Of a stretch of 64,000 nt of DNA, positions 1-9,599 are shown piece by piece. This stretch comes from Moellerella sp963519845 (lineage in GTDB: Bacteria; Pseudomonadota; Gammaproteobacteria; Enterobacterales; Enterobacteriaceae). The translations under genes were made by a program, and so were the position numbers. The stretch covers positions 1 to 64,000 of the forward strand of contig CAUQNX010000016.1 in assembly GCA_963519845.1 (NCBI GenBank), written 5' to 3'. Below the pieces are notes generated by a model. That model had not been told where the DNA came from, made no database searches, and saw nothing but the letters and a program-made list of their open reading frames with translations. The stretch's first letter is position 1. Every line of letters begins with the position of its first letter.

Positions 1-3000
1 GGTGCCAAAACCCAACAAGAGACGCCTGTCGTTATCGATTTAGTCAGCAATGACAATGATAAAGACGGTGATTTAGATCCAACCACGGTCAAAGTCACTT
101 CAGATCCGACCAAGGGTAGCGTCACTATTGATGCCAACGGAAAAGCCACTTACACACCAAATGCGGGATCGCACGGTACGGATACCTTTACTTACGTAGT
201 CTACGATAAAGAAGGTAACCCGTCAGAGCCAGCCACCGTTACCGTGGAAATCAGCGCAAACCCAGTTGCGATTGATGATGGTGCCAAAACCCAACAAGAG
301 ACGCCTGTCGTTATCGATTTAGTCAGCAATGACAATGATAAAGACGGTGATTTAGATCCTTCAACCGTTAAAGTCATTGGCCAGCCAACGCAAGGTAAAG
401 TGGCGATTGACCCCATTACTGGTGAAGCGACTTATACGCCAAATAAAGATGCGCACGGCACCGATACCTTTACCTATATTGTCTATGACAAAGAAGGTAA
501 TCCATCAGAGCCCGCGACCGTTACCGTGGAAATCAGCGCTAATCCTATCGCCGTTGATGACAGCGCCAAAACCCAACAAGAGACGCCTGTCGTTATCGAT
601 TTAGTCGACAATGACAGCGATAAAGATGGTGATTTAGATCCAACCACGGTCAAAGTCACTTCAGATCCGACCAAAGGCAGCGTCACTATTGATGCCAACG
701 GAAAAGCGACTTATACACCAAATGCGGGATCGCACGGTACGGATACCTTTACTTACGTAGTCTACGATAAAGAAGGTAACCCGTCAGAGCCAGCCACCGT
801 TACCGTGGAAATCAGCGCCAACCCAGTTGCCGTTGATGACAGTGCCAAAACCCAACAAGAGACGCCCGTTATCATCGATTTAGTCAACAATGACAATGAT
901 AAAGACGGTGATTTAGATCCAACCACGGTCAAAGTTACTTCAGATCCGACCAAAGGCAGCGTCATCATTGATAAAACAACCGGTGAAGCCACTTACACGC
1001 CCAACAAAGATGCGCACGGCACCGATACCTTTACCTATATTGTCTATGACAAAGAAGGTAATCCATCAGAACCCGCGACCGTTACTGTGGAAATCAGCGC
1101 TAATCCTATCGCCGTTGATGACAGCGCCAAAACCCAACAAGAGACGCCTGTCGTTATCGATTTAGTCGACAATGACAGCGATAAAGATGGTGATTTAGAT
1201 CCTTCGACAGTCAAAGTTACTTCAGATCCGACCAAAGGCAGCGTCACTATTGATGCCAACGGAAAAGCCACTTATATACCAAATGCGGGATCGCACGGCA
1301 AAGACACCTTTACTTACGTGGTTTATGATAAAGAAGGTAATCCGTCAGAGCCTGCCACCGTCACCGTTGAAATCAGCGCCAACCCAGTTGCCGTTGATGA
1401 CAGTGCCAAAACCCAACAAGAGACGCCCGTTATCATCGATTTAGTCAACAATGACAATGATAAAGACGGTGATTTAGATCCAACCACGGTCAAAGTTACT
1501 TCAGATCCGACCAAAGGCAGCGTCATCATTGATAAAACAACCGGTGAAGCCACTTACACGCCCAACAAAGATGCGCACGGCACCGATACCTTTACCTATA
1601 TTGTCTATGACAAAGAAGGTAATCCATCAGAACCCGCGACCGTTACTGTGGAAATCAGCGCTAATCCTATCGCCGTTGATGACAGCGCCAAAACCCAACA
1701 AGAGACGCCCGTTATCATCGATTTAGTCAACAATGACAATGATAAAGACGGTGATTTAGATCCAACCACGGTCAAAGTTACTTCAGATCCGACCAAAGGC
1801 AGCGTCATCATTGATAAAACAACCGGTGAAGCCACTTACACGCCCAACAAAGATGCGCACGGCACCGATACCTTTACCTATATTGTCTATGACAAAGAAG
1901 GTAATCCATCAGAACCCGCGACCGTTACTGTGGAAATCAGCGCTAATCCTATCGCCGTTGATGACAGTGCCAAGACGCAACAAGAGACGCCTGTCGTTAT
2001 CGATTTAGTCAGCAATGACAGCGATAAAGATGGTGATTTAGATTCGACTTCTGTCAAAGTAACAAGCCAGCCAACGCAAGGTACTGTAACGATTGACCCT
2101 ATTACTGGTGAAGCCACTTACACGCCCAACAAAAATGCGCACGGTACGGATACCTTTACTTACGTAGTCTACGATAAAGAAGGTAATCCATCAGAGCCCG
2201 CGACCGTTACCGTGGAAATCAGCGCTAATCCTATTGCCGTTGATGACAGTGCCAAGACGCAACAAGAGACGCCTGTCGTTATCGATTTAGTCAGCAATGA
2301 CAGCGATAAAGATGGTGATTTAGATTCGACTTCTGTCAAAGTAACAAGCCAGCCAACGCAAGGTAAAGTGGTGATTGACCCCATTACTGGTGAAGCGACT
2401 TATACGCCCAACAAAGATGCGCACGGTACTGATACCTTTACTTACGTAGTCTACGATAAAGAAGGTAACCCGTCAGAGCCAGCCACCGTTACCGTGGAAA
2501 TCAGCGCCAACCCAGTTGCCGTTGATGACAGTGCCAAAACCCAACAAGAGACGCCTGTCGTTATCGATTTAGTCAGCAATGACAGCGATAAAGACGGCGA
2601 TTTAGACCCTGCTTCTGTCAAAGTAACAAGCCAGCCAACGCAAGGTACAGTAACGATTGACCCTATTACCGGTGAAGCCACCTACACACCCAACAAAGAT
2701 GCGCACGGTACGGATACCTTTACCTATATTGTCTATGACAAAGAAGGTAATCCATCAGAGCCCGCGACCGTTACTGTGGAAATCAGCGCCAACCCAGTTG
2801 CGATTGATGATGGTGCCAAAACCCAACAAGAGACGCCTGTCGTTATCGATTTAGTCGACAATGACAGCGATAAAGATGGTGATTTAGATCCTTCGACAGT
2901 CAAAGTTACTTCAGATCCGACCAAAGGCAGCGTCACTATTGATGCCAACGGAAAAGCGACTTATACACCAAATGCGGGATCGCACGGTACGGATACCTTT

Positions 3001-4198
3001 ACTTACGTAGTCTACGATAAAGAAGGTAACCCGTCAGAGCCAGCCACCGTTACCGTGGAAATCAGCGCAAACCCAGTTGCGATTGATGATGGTGCCAAAA
3101 CCCAACAAGAGACGCCTGTCGTTATCGATTTAGTCAACAATGACAGCGATAAAGACGGTGATTTAGATCCTTCGACAGTCAAAGTTACTTCAGATCCGAC
3201 CAAAGGCAGCGTCACTATTGATGCCAACGGAAAAGCGACTTATACACCAAATGCGGGATCGCACGGTACGGATACCTTTACTTACGTAGTCTACGATAAA
3301 GAAGGTAACCCGTCAGAGCCAGCCACCGTTACCGTGGAAATCAGCGCAAACCCAGTTGCGATTGATGATGGTGCCAAAACCCAACAAGAGACGCCTGTCG
3401 TTATCGATTTAGTCGACAATGACAGCGATAAAGATGGTGATTTAGATCCAACCACGGTCAAAGTCACTTCAGATCCGACCAAAGGCAGCGTCACTATTGA
3501 TGCCAACGGAAAAGCGACTTATACACCAAATGCGGGATCGCACGGTACGGATACCTTTACTTACGTAGTCTACGATAAAGAAGGTAACCCGTCAGAGCCA
3601 GCCACCGTTACCGTGGAAATCAGCGCCAACCCAGTTGCCGTTGATGACAGTGCCAAAACCCAACAAGAGACGCCTGTCGTTATCGATTTAGTCAGCAATG
3701 ACAATGATAAAGATGGTGATTTAGACCCTGCTTCTGTCAAAGTAACAAGCCAGCCAACGCAAGGTACAGTAACGATTGACCCTATTACCGGTGAAGCCAC
3801 CTACACACCCAACAAAGATGCGCACGGTACGGATACCTTTACCTATATTGTCTATGACAAAGAAGGTAATCCATCAGAGCCCGCGACCGTTACTGTGGAA
3901 ATCAGCGCCAATCCAATTGCCGTAGATGATCAGGCGACTACGCAGCAAGGTAAACCCGTTATTATTGATGTATTAAAGAATGATACGGATAAGGACAATG
4001 ATTTAGATCCAACCTCTTTGATTATTATAGATAAACCAAGTAAAGGTACCTTTACTATTGATGCAACAGGTAAGGTCATATATACCCCAAATCCAGGGGA
4101 AAGTGGTTCAGATACCTTTACCTATCAAATCTATGATAAAGAGAAAAACATTTCCAACGAAGCCACGGTAAAAGTTGAAATTTCGGCATCAGAAACCG
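1..4198 (+). repeat. Tandem coding repeat array, 279/282 bp units
   Basis: Units start at 1, 280, 562, 841, 1123, 1402, 1684, 1966, 2248, 2530, 2812, 3091, 3370, 3649 and 3931. Two length classes occur: 279 bp units encode DANGKATYTPNAGSHG, and 282 bp units encode an extra residue as in ITGEATYTPNKDAHG. The last unit (from 3931) is clearly diverged; the others are nearly identical. Units at 841 and 1402 appear identical over 282 bp, and the unit at 1684 seems to differ from them by one silent base. This indicates recent duplication or gene conversion. The array continues upstream of the window. Confidence 0.95.
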
Positions 4199-5997
4199 AC
4201 AAAGTCACTGTCTCGGAATCTGGGCTAGCGAATGGTTCAAATGTTAATTTGGCGGATACAATTGCAAATGGCGAATTTATTATCTCTAATCCAGACAATA
4301 AATCGATTGAAGATCTAAATATTCAATTAGTGAAACCAGAAGGTAAATTAACCTCTAATGGTGAGTTGATTGTTTGGGAAGAGCATCCACAAGAATTGAT
4401 TGGTAAAACCGAGAGCGGTGAAACTGTTATTTCAATAAAACTCACAGAAACAAAAAGTGAGAATGGTGAAGTGTCGGTGAAATATGACGTTGAGCTGAAA
4501 GGCCCGGTTGATCATGCTCCTGCTACCGATGACGCCATAATTGATTTTTCAGTGAAAAGCGAAACAGATATTGTAAAAGGTGAAATTCTAATTAAAGATG
4601 ATTCACCAATATCGACAGATATCGCTGTCGCAGTCGAGGCTGCAGCTGAAAATACATTTTATGCCAACGTCGTCATCAGCTTAGATTTTTCGACAAGTAT
4701 GTATGCTGAAGATAGCGGTATATTTAAAAACGGTGAGCAAATCTCTCGTTATGATGCTGCTATTGATGCCATGGAAAGTCTATTGAATAGCTATCAAGAG
4801 CGTTTAAATAGCGCGGATAGTGGCGATGTCAGAATTAGTCTTAATGGTTTTGCTCAAAGTGCTGTTGCACTTGGCGATACTAAGGAACATCCATCGGATA
4901 AACCATTCTGGGGTACTATTGAGGAAGCTCAAGCCATTGTTAAGGGATTAAAAGACCTATCTTTACGTCCAGCTTGGCAAAAAATTGGTGTTAATACTAA
5001 TTATGATGCGGCACTGCAGCAATTAGTTGATATCTATAATAGCCAAAATAAATTCGAAGATAGAGGCCCACTACAAGAGGCTGGTGCCAATAATACACTC
5101 TACTTTATCAGTGATGGAACACCTAACGTCAATAATAGCGAAAGAGATAATAGTGGTAAAACGGGTGAAGGAATTCAAGCAGAATCACCTGACCATTATA
5201 TTCCTGGCGATCAGAGAACAGATATTGGTGAAAATCATTGGAAAGAGTTTTTGGAAAATAATAGCATTCGTTCAATCGCGATTGGTATTGGTCCAGATAT
5301 GGCTCATGGTAAGACATATTTAGCGCCTATCTCTTATGATGGTGCTAAAGGTATTGATAATGACCAAAATGATCTGGTTGTATTAGAGAATATGTCCAAC
5401 CTCGCTGATATATTAGATAAATATATTCCGAATGATCGCACTATTGAATTCAATTTCTCACAAGATAAAGATGGGCAAAAGACGACCTCTTATGGTGCTG
5501 ATGGAATGGGTTCTACTACTATTGAAGTTGATGGTAAAAGTTATACTTATGACGTGGACAGTAATCAAATTACCACTGCTGGAGAAAGTACTGGCAAGTG
5601 GGTAGATCTGGGTAATGGTCAACTCTCTATTAATACCAAAGCAGGCGGTATATTATTAATTTCATTAGGCGAAGAAAATTATGGTAACTTTACTTATAAA
5701 CCAGGATTTAAACGCCCTTCTGATATAACTGAAGAGAAATTTACATTAACATTAACGGATAAAGATGGTGACAGTAATCAATCATCAGTGGTAATTGACT
5801 TAAAAAATGTCACTGCATCAGAGCAAACAACAAAAACATTTGTTTCTGATTATGAGAATCTCGATCTATTTTCACCCGAATCTCTGATGAGTTTCAGTGA
5901 GAAGAGTGATTATAATGATTCACCTTTCAGTTATAATAGCCATTCAATGTTACCTGCATTGGATATATTACAGACAGAACAGAGCGCTGTGATTTAA
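1..5997 (+). CDS. Giant type I-secreted adhesin with Ig-like repeats and vWA domain (5' partial)
   Basis: The reading frame is open from the first base of the window, so the start lies upstream; the ATG at 244 is internal to a repeat and is not a start. The visible 1998 residues begin with about 15 tandem Ig-like units of 93-94 residues (to about residue 1400), each carrying an NDxDKDGDLD-type acidic stretch that probably binds calcium and a TYTPN...GTDTFTY core typical of bacterial Ig/tandem-95 repeats. A von Willebrand A domain follows, with MIDAS motif DFSTS at about residues 1562-1566 and a later FISDGTPN strand. The C-terminal 200 residues (TLTDKDGDSN and a hydrophobic end) resemble the T1SS-143 export region of LapA/BapA-type adhesins. 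Type I secretion genes lie directly downstream. Expected role: cell-surface adhesion or biofilm. I see no glycine-rich RTX nonapeptides. The N-terminal retention module is outside the window. Confidence 0.9.
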   Translation, partial: GAKTQQETPVVIDLVSNDNDKDGDLDPTTVKVTSDPTKGSVTIDANGKATYTPNAGSHGTDTFTYVVYDKEGNPSEPATVTVEISANPVAIDDGAKTQQETPVVIDLVSNDNDKDGDLDPSTVKVIGQPTQGKVAIDPITGEATYTPNKDAHGTDTFTYIVYDKEGNPSEPATVTVEISANPIAVDDSAKTQQETPVVIDLVDNDSDKDGDLDPTTVKVTSDPTKGSVTIDANGKATYTPNAGSHGTDTFTYVVYDKEGNPSEPATVTVEISANPVAVDDSAKTQQETPVIIDLVNNDNDKDGDLDPTTVKVTSDPTKGSVIIDKTTGEATYTPNKDAHGTDTFTYIVYDKEGNPSEPATVTVEISANPIAVDDSAKTQQETPVVIDLVDNDSDKDGDLDPSTVKVTSDPTKGSVTIDANGKATYIPNAGSHGKDTFTYVVYDKEGNPSEPATVTVEISANPVAVDDSAKTQQETPVIIDLVNNDNDKDGDLDPTTVKVTSDPTKGSVIIDKTTGEATYTPNKDAHGTDTFTYIVYDKEGNPSEPATVTVEISANPIAVDDSAKTQQETPVIIDLVNNDNDKDGDLDPTTVKVTSDPTKGSVIIDKTTGEATYTPNKDAHGTDTFTYIVYDKEGNPSEPATVTVEISANPIAVDDSAKTQQETPVVIDLVSNDSDKDGDLDSTSVKVTSQPTQGTVTIDPITGEATYTPNKNAHGTDTFTYVVYDKEGNPSEPATVTVEISANPIAVDDSAKTQQETPVVIDLVSNDSDKDGDLDSTSVKVTSQPTQGKVVIDPITGEATYTPNKDAHGTDTFTYVVYDKEGNPSEPATVTVEISANPVAVDDSAKTQQETPVVIDLVSNDSDKDGDLDPASVKVTSQPTQGTVTIDPITGEATYTPNKDAHGTDTFTYIVYDKEGNPSEPATVTVEISANPVAIDDGAKTQQETPVVIDLVDNDSDKDGDLDPSTVKVTSDPTKGSVTIDANGKATYTPNAGSHGTDTFTYVVYDKEGNPSEPATVTVEISANPVAIDDGAKTQQETPVVIDLVNNDSDKDGDLDPSTVKVTSDPTKGSVTIDANGKATYTPNAGSHGTDTFTYVVYDKEGNPSEPATVTVEISANPVAIDDGAKTQQETPVVIDLVDNDSDKDGDLDPTTVKVTSDPTKGSVTIDANGKATYTPNAGSHGTDTFTYVVYDKEGNPSEPATVTVEISANPVAVDDSAKTQQETPVVIDLVSNDNDKDGDLDPASVKVTSQPTQGTVTIDPITGEATYTPNKDAHGTDTFTYIVYDKEGNPSEPATVTVEISANPIAVDDQATTQQGKPVIIDVLKNDTDKDNDLDPTSLIIIDKPSKGTFTIDATGKVIYTPNPGESGSDTFTYQIYDKEKNISNEATVKVEISASETDKVTVSESGLANGSNVNLADTIANGEFIISNPDNKSIEDLNIQLVKPEGKLTSNGELIVWEEHPQELIGKTESGETVISIKLTETKSENGEVSVKYDVELKGPVDHAPATDDAIIDFSVKSETDIVKGEILIKDDSPISTDIAVAVEAAAENTFYANVVISLDFSTSMYAEDSGIFKNGEQISRYDAAIDAMESLLNSYQERLNSADSGDVRISLNGFAQSAVALGDTKEHPSDKPFWGTIEEAQAIVKGLKDLSLRPAWQKIGVNTNYDAALQQLVDIYNSQNKFEDRGPLQEAGANNTLYFISDGTPNVNNSERDNSGKTGEGIQAESPDHYIPGDQRTDIGENHWKEFLENNSIRSIAIGIGPDMAHGKTYLAPISYDGAKGIDNDQNDLVVLENMSNLADILDKYIPNDRTIEFNFSQDKDGQKTTSYGADGMGSTTIEVDGKSYTYDVDSNQITTAGESTGKWVDLGNGQLSINTKAGGILLISLGEENYGNFTYKPGFKRPSDITEEKFTLTLTDKDGDSNQSSVVIDLKNVTASEQTTKTFVSDYENLDLFSPESLMSFSEKSDYNDSPFSYNSHSMLPALDILQTEQSAVI

Positions 5998-6012
5998 GTA
6001 TTAATGATAATT

Positions 6013-6041
6013 CAGGCACTACAAATAATTTGTAGTGCCTG
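6013..6041 (+). terminator. Strong stem-loop between adhesin and secretion genes
   Basis: A perfect 13-bp inverted repeat, CAGGCACTACAAA and its complement, closes a 3-base TAA loop. It starts 16 bases after the adhesin stop and is followed by a moderately T-rich stretch (TAATTGTTTGTTT). It probably works as a terminator, or as an attenuator that lowers expression of the downstream exporter genes relative to the adhesin. Confidence 0.7.
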
Positions 6042-6098
6042 TAATTGTTTGTTTAATAAAACATAAATTATGGATAATCCATATTAAATATCATTTAT

Positions 6099-7361
6099 AT
6101 GAAACCAGAAAAAAGAATCTTATTAATTAGTATATTCACTCTATTATTTCCTCTATTGGCATTTTCAGCATCAAAAAATATAGAGTTAAAAACATTATTA
6201 GAGTCGTCATTAAGTAATACTCCTCAGGTTCAAGAGGCAATCGCTAATCTTCAAGCATCAAAAAGTAATGTTAAAAAAGCAGAAGCAGGCCACTATCCCG
6301 TGGTTAGTTTAATGGGAACACAACCACTGGCGCAGGAACACAAATATGAAAGTAACTCGCTAGAAAATAATCTTCATTTAGGCGTTAAAGCCAATATGAA
6401 TATTTATGCTTGGGGTGGTATTGAAGCTGGCATAGATAGAGAAAAAGAAAAAGAAAATTATTATAACGGCCACGTTTCACTAACTAATGAAACAGTGAGT
6501 GAAGAAATAGGTAAATTATATTTATCTGTATTGAGAAATAGAGAAACATTGAATGTTATCGATGAAAATCGACAGCAACATCAGAAAATATTAAATCAAC
6601 TAGAAACTATTGTTAAACATGATTCTGGTCGAGTGAGTGAATTAACACAAGTAAAAGCACGTATGTTAAAAGTTGAAATGAGTTACGCAGAAACAGAGCG
6701 TAATCTATTATTAGCTATTAAAAAGCTATCTATTTTGACTGGTCAAGATCTACAAGTTGAACAATTAGTCGATCCATTTAGAAATACAGACGCCATGACT
6801 ATCTTGCAGGCATTTCAAGATGATCAACCAGAAAATAATTTAACTTATCAAGTACAACTAGCGGATAAGAAAAGCTTACAAGCAGATTTAGCTGTCGTTA
6901 ATGCAGAACGTAAACCAGCGGTAAATTTAGAGGCAAATGCTACCAAAGACAACCGAGAAATCTTTATTCGTGTTTCTTGGAATATTTTTGATCAAGCCAC
7001 TTATTACAGTCGTTCTCAGAAAGAGTATGCCCTGTCAGCCGCAAATGCGCGATTACAAAAGTCGCTGCAAGATATAAAAGAGATGAGTGAATCGGCGGCA
7101 ATTAATATGGTTCAAAGTGAGAGACAAAATAAAATTGCTATCGATTATATTGCGGAGCAAAAACGCGTAGTGAGTAACTATGAAAAACAATTTATCATCG
7201 GCAGACGTAGCTTAATTGATTTACTCGACGCCTATAATGAACTTGCGAGTATTCAAACTAGCTCAGTGATCAGTAAAAATGATTTTCGCGATGCGACACT
7301 AAATTATTTAGGCGTGCAAACTAAGATCACCGCTTGGATGAATCAAACCACATTTCAATAA
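6099..7361 (+). CDS. TolC-family outer membrane protein of the type I secretion system
   Basis: The 420-residue product starts with a signal peptide (MKPEKRILLISIFTLLFPLLAFSAS) and continues with two TolC-like alpha-helical halves: NTPQVQEAIANLQASKSNVKKAEAGHYP near the start and AERKPAVNLEANA in the second half. This matches the outer membrane efflux protein family, whose trimers form the exit duct of type I secretion. No strong ribosome binding site is visible before the ATG. The gene lies between the adhesin and the ABC transporter and very probably serves the adhesin. It resembles LapE/AggA-type partners more than housekeeping TolC, as judged from context. The specific substrate is an inference. 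Confidence 0.88.
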   Translation: MKPEKRILLISIFTLLFPLLAFSASKNIELKTLLESSLSNTPQVQEAIANLQASKSNVKKAEAGHYPVVSLMGTQPLAQEHKYESNSLENNLHLGVKANMNIYAWGGIEAGIDREKEKENYYNGHVSLTNETVSEEIGKLYLSVLRNRETLNVIDENRQQHQKILNQLETIVKHDSGRVSELTQVKARMLKVEMSYAETERNLLLAIKKLSILTGQDLQVEQLVDPFRNTDAMTILQAFQDDQPENNLTYQVQLADKKSLQADLAVVNAERKPAVNLEANATKDNREIFIRVSWNIFDQATYYSRSQKEYALSAANARLQKSLQDIKEMSESAAINMVQSERQNKIAIDYIAEQKRVVSNYEKQFIIGRRSLIDLLDAYNELASIQTSSVISKNDFRDATLNYLGVQTKITAWMNQTTFQ

Positions 7362-7372
7362 ATAAAAATATT

Positions 7373-9598
7373 ATGAATTCTATTATAGAAAATATCTCTT
7401 TAGTGACAAAAAGGATCGGTTCACCGATCGCCAGTGAAGTGTTATGGTCACAAATTGAGCGCAAGCCCGATCAATCGATAGACTTATCATCATTAAAAGA
7501 AATACTGATGTTACATGGGCTGGATAATCAGCTAATTAAACGTGAGCTTATTGATATTCCTTCACTTGCAACACCATTTGTTATTTTATTAAAAAATGAT
7601 GAATCTGCTGTTGTTAGCCATATTGGGGGAAATAAATCGCAACGCCAATATGAGATTATTTTACAAGGTGGTTTAAAAAAAATCATTGAGCATAAAGATC
7701 TTATAGATAAATACTTAGGGTATTGCTGGTTTATAAAAAAGACCATTAATCCCGAAGCTCGCTCCGAGCTACCTGAATATCATTTACCAAAACGTTGGTT
7801 CTGGCAAATTATTGGCCGTTTTAAAGGTTATTTCTATCAAGTTATTCTGGCTTCCGTTGTCATTAATATATTAGCACTGATTAGCTCATTATACGTGATG
7901 AACGTATATGACCGCGTGATCCCAAATCAAGCTTATGAAACGCTATGGGTTTTATCTATTGGTGTCACCCTAGCAATTAGTTTTGAATTTTTAGCTAAAA
8001 TGCTTCGTGCTTATTTATTGGATATCGCGGGTAAAAAAGCAGATATGCTAATTAGTTCGGCCTTATTTAGGCGAGTGATGCTATTACGTTTTGATAAAAA
8101 ACCTGCATCGTCTGGCTCTTATGCGAATAACTTAAAAGACTTTGAAGCTATTCGTGATTTTATGACCAGTGCCAGCTTATTAGCCTTAGTTGATCTGCCT
8201 TTTATTTTTTTATTTATTTTTGTTATCAGTATTATTGGCGGTTATCTTGCACTCGTCCCTTTAACTATTTTGCCAATAGTGATTATTGCCGGGCTATTAA
8301 TCCAAAAACCATTAGCTCGAAGTATCAGTTCATCAATGAAAGAAGCCTCTCAACGACAAGGGCTGGCGGTTGAAGCTATTGAAGGTATTGAAACATTAAA
8401 AGTCAATAATGCAACAACTTGGGCACAACAGCGTTGGGAAATGTTTACCGCTCGAACGGCACAGACATCAATAAAAGTACGTAACTTAAGTAATCTAATG
8501 GTGAACTTTAGTACGGCTCTGCAACAACTCAATACTGTTGCGCTGGTTTTTGTCGGAACTTATTTAATTCATGCCGAAGATGTGAATTCTCGTATTACTA
8601 TGGGTGCATTAATTGCCAGTGTTATTCTCTCAGGCCGTGCATTAGCTCCGCTGAGCCAAATTGCCAATTTAGCAACACGATTTCAATCTGCAAAAATGGC
8701 GCTGATTGGAGTTAATGCCATTGTTGAACGACCGATAGAGCGAGATAGTGACAAAAAATATATCGCACCTGAAAATATCCAAGGTGAAATCACGCTATCT
8801 AATGTTAGTTATAAATATGATAAAGAGAGTACGACTGTTTTAAATGGGTTGAATATAACTATTAAAGCGGGTGAGAAAATTGCCATTCTAGGTAAAATTG
8901 GTAGCGGTAAAAGCACCCTATTAAAAATATTAACTGGCTTATATGAGCAAACCGAGGGAAATATCACTCTTGATAATCTCGATATACGTCAAATTGATCC
9001 GATTTATTTGCGAAATAAAGTTGCCTTATTAAGCCAAAATCCACGACTTTTTTATGGTTCATTACGTGAGAATCTCGATTTAGCTCGCCTCGATAGTTAT
9101 TCCAGCGATGATCAATTACTCAGCGCATTACAATCTGTTGGGCTAGATAAATTAATACGACAGCATCCCGCAGGTTTAGATATGCCGCTAGGGGAAGATG
9201 GTTTGGGATTATCCGGTGGGCAAAAACAGATTATTGCCTTAGTTCAACTTATGCTACGTAAGCCGAGAGTGGTATTACTAGATGAACCGACAACAGGTTT
9301 AGATAAAGATACCGAGAAGCAGGTTTTAAATACTCTTGGCCAATGGACTAAAGATAAAACATTAATAGTGGTGACTCACAAATATCAAATCCTCGATATT
9401 GTCGATCGAGTTATTGTTATGGATGCGGGAAATATTATCTTAGACGGCCCTAAAAAACAGGTATTAGATACCCTATTAGCTCAAGAAACTAAACAACATC
9501 AAGCAGAGAAAGTGATTCCAACAAAGTTAACAACACGCGTACAAATTATTTCAAAAGTATCTCATCAAAAACACTCATCAGAGATAGGGGATAAATAG
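7373..9598 (+). CDS. Type I secretion ABC transporter, LapB-like (permease-ATPase)
   Basis: The 741-residue inner-membrane exporter has an N-terminal C39-like domain (about 1-130) without the catalytic Cys, so it should dock rather than cleave its substrate. An ABC transmembrane domain follows (about 145-430, with DRVIPNQAYETLW and LFIFVISIIGGYLALVPL), then an ATPase domain with Walker A GKIGSGKST, signature LSGGQKQ and Walker B VVLLDEPTTGLD. I chose the ATG at 7373, 11 bases after the TolC-like gene; an in-frame ATG at 7334 would overlap that gene. Architecture matches the LapB type that exports giant adhesins without a cleaved leader. It should power secretion of the upstream adhesin. Confidence 0.92.
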   Translation: MNSIIENISLVTKRIGSPIASEVLWSQIERKPDQSIDLSSLKEILMLHGLDNQLIKRELIDIPSLATPFVILLKNDESAVVSHIGGNKSQRQYEIILQGGLKKIIEHKDLIDKYLGYCWFIKKTINPEARSELPEYHLPKRWFWQIIGRFKGYFYQVILASVVINILALISSLYVMNVYDRVIPNQAYETLWVLSIGVTLAISFEFLAKMLRAYLLDIAGKKADMLISSALFRRVMLLRFDKKPASSGSYANNLKDFEAIRDFMTSASLLALVDLPFIFLFIFVISIIGGYLALVPLTILPIVIIAGLLIQKPLARSISSSMKEASQRQGLAVEAIEGIETLKVNNATTWAQQRWEMFTARTAQTSIKVRNLSNLMVNFSTALQQLNTVALVFVGTYLIHAEDVNSRITMGALIASVILSGRALAPLSQIANLATRFQSAKMALIGVNAIVERPIERDSDKKYIAPENIQGEITLSNVSYKYDKESTTVLNGLNITIKAGEKIAILGKIGSGKSTLLKILTGLYEQTEGNITLDNLDIRQIDPIYLRNKVALLSQNPRLFYGSLRENLDLARLDSYSSDDQLLSALQSVGLDKLIRQHPAGLDMPLGEDGLGLSGGQKQIIALVQLMLRKPRVVLLDEPTTGLDKDTEKQVLNTLGQWTKDKTLIVVTHKYQILDIVDRVIVMDAGNIILDGPKKQVLDTLLAQETKQHQAEKVIPTKLTTRVQIISKVSHQKHSSEIGDK

Positions 9599-9599
9599 T

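Noticed and set aside
201..3800. Series of 60-76 codon frames on the minus strand and in other plus frames across the repeat array
   Set aside because: They recur once per repeat as shadows of the coding units, are low-complexity and have no start signals.
1..4198. Array considered as a CRISPR or satellite
   Set aside because: Units are continuous, 279/282 bp, in frame and encode an Ig-like domain; there are no spacers.
244..5997. ATG at 244 as the start of the adhesin
   Set aside because: The same frame is open and repeat-encoding from base 1, so this Met is inside a repeat and the gene begins upstream of the window.
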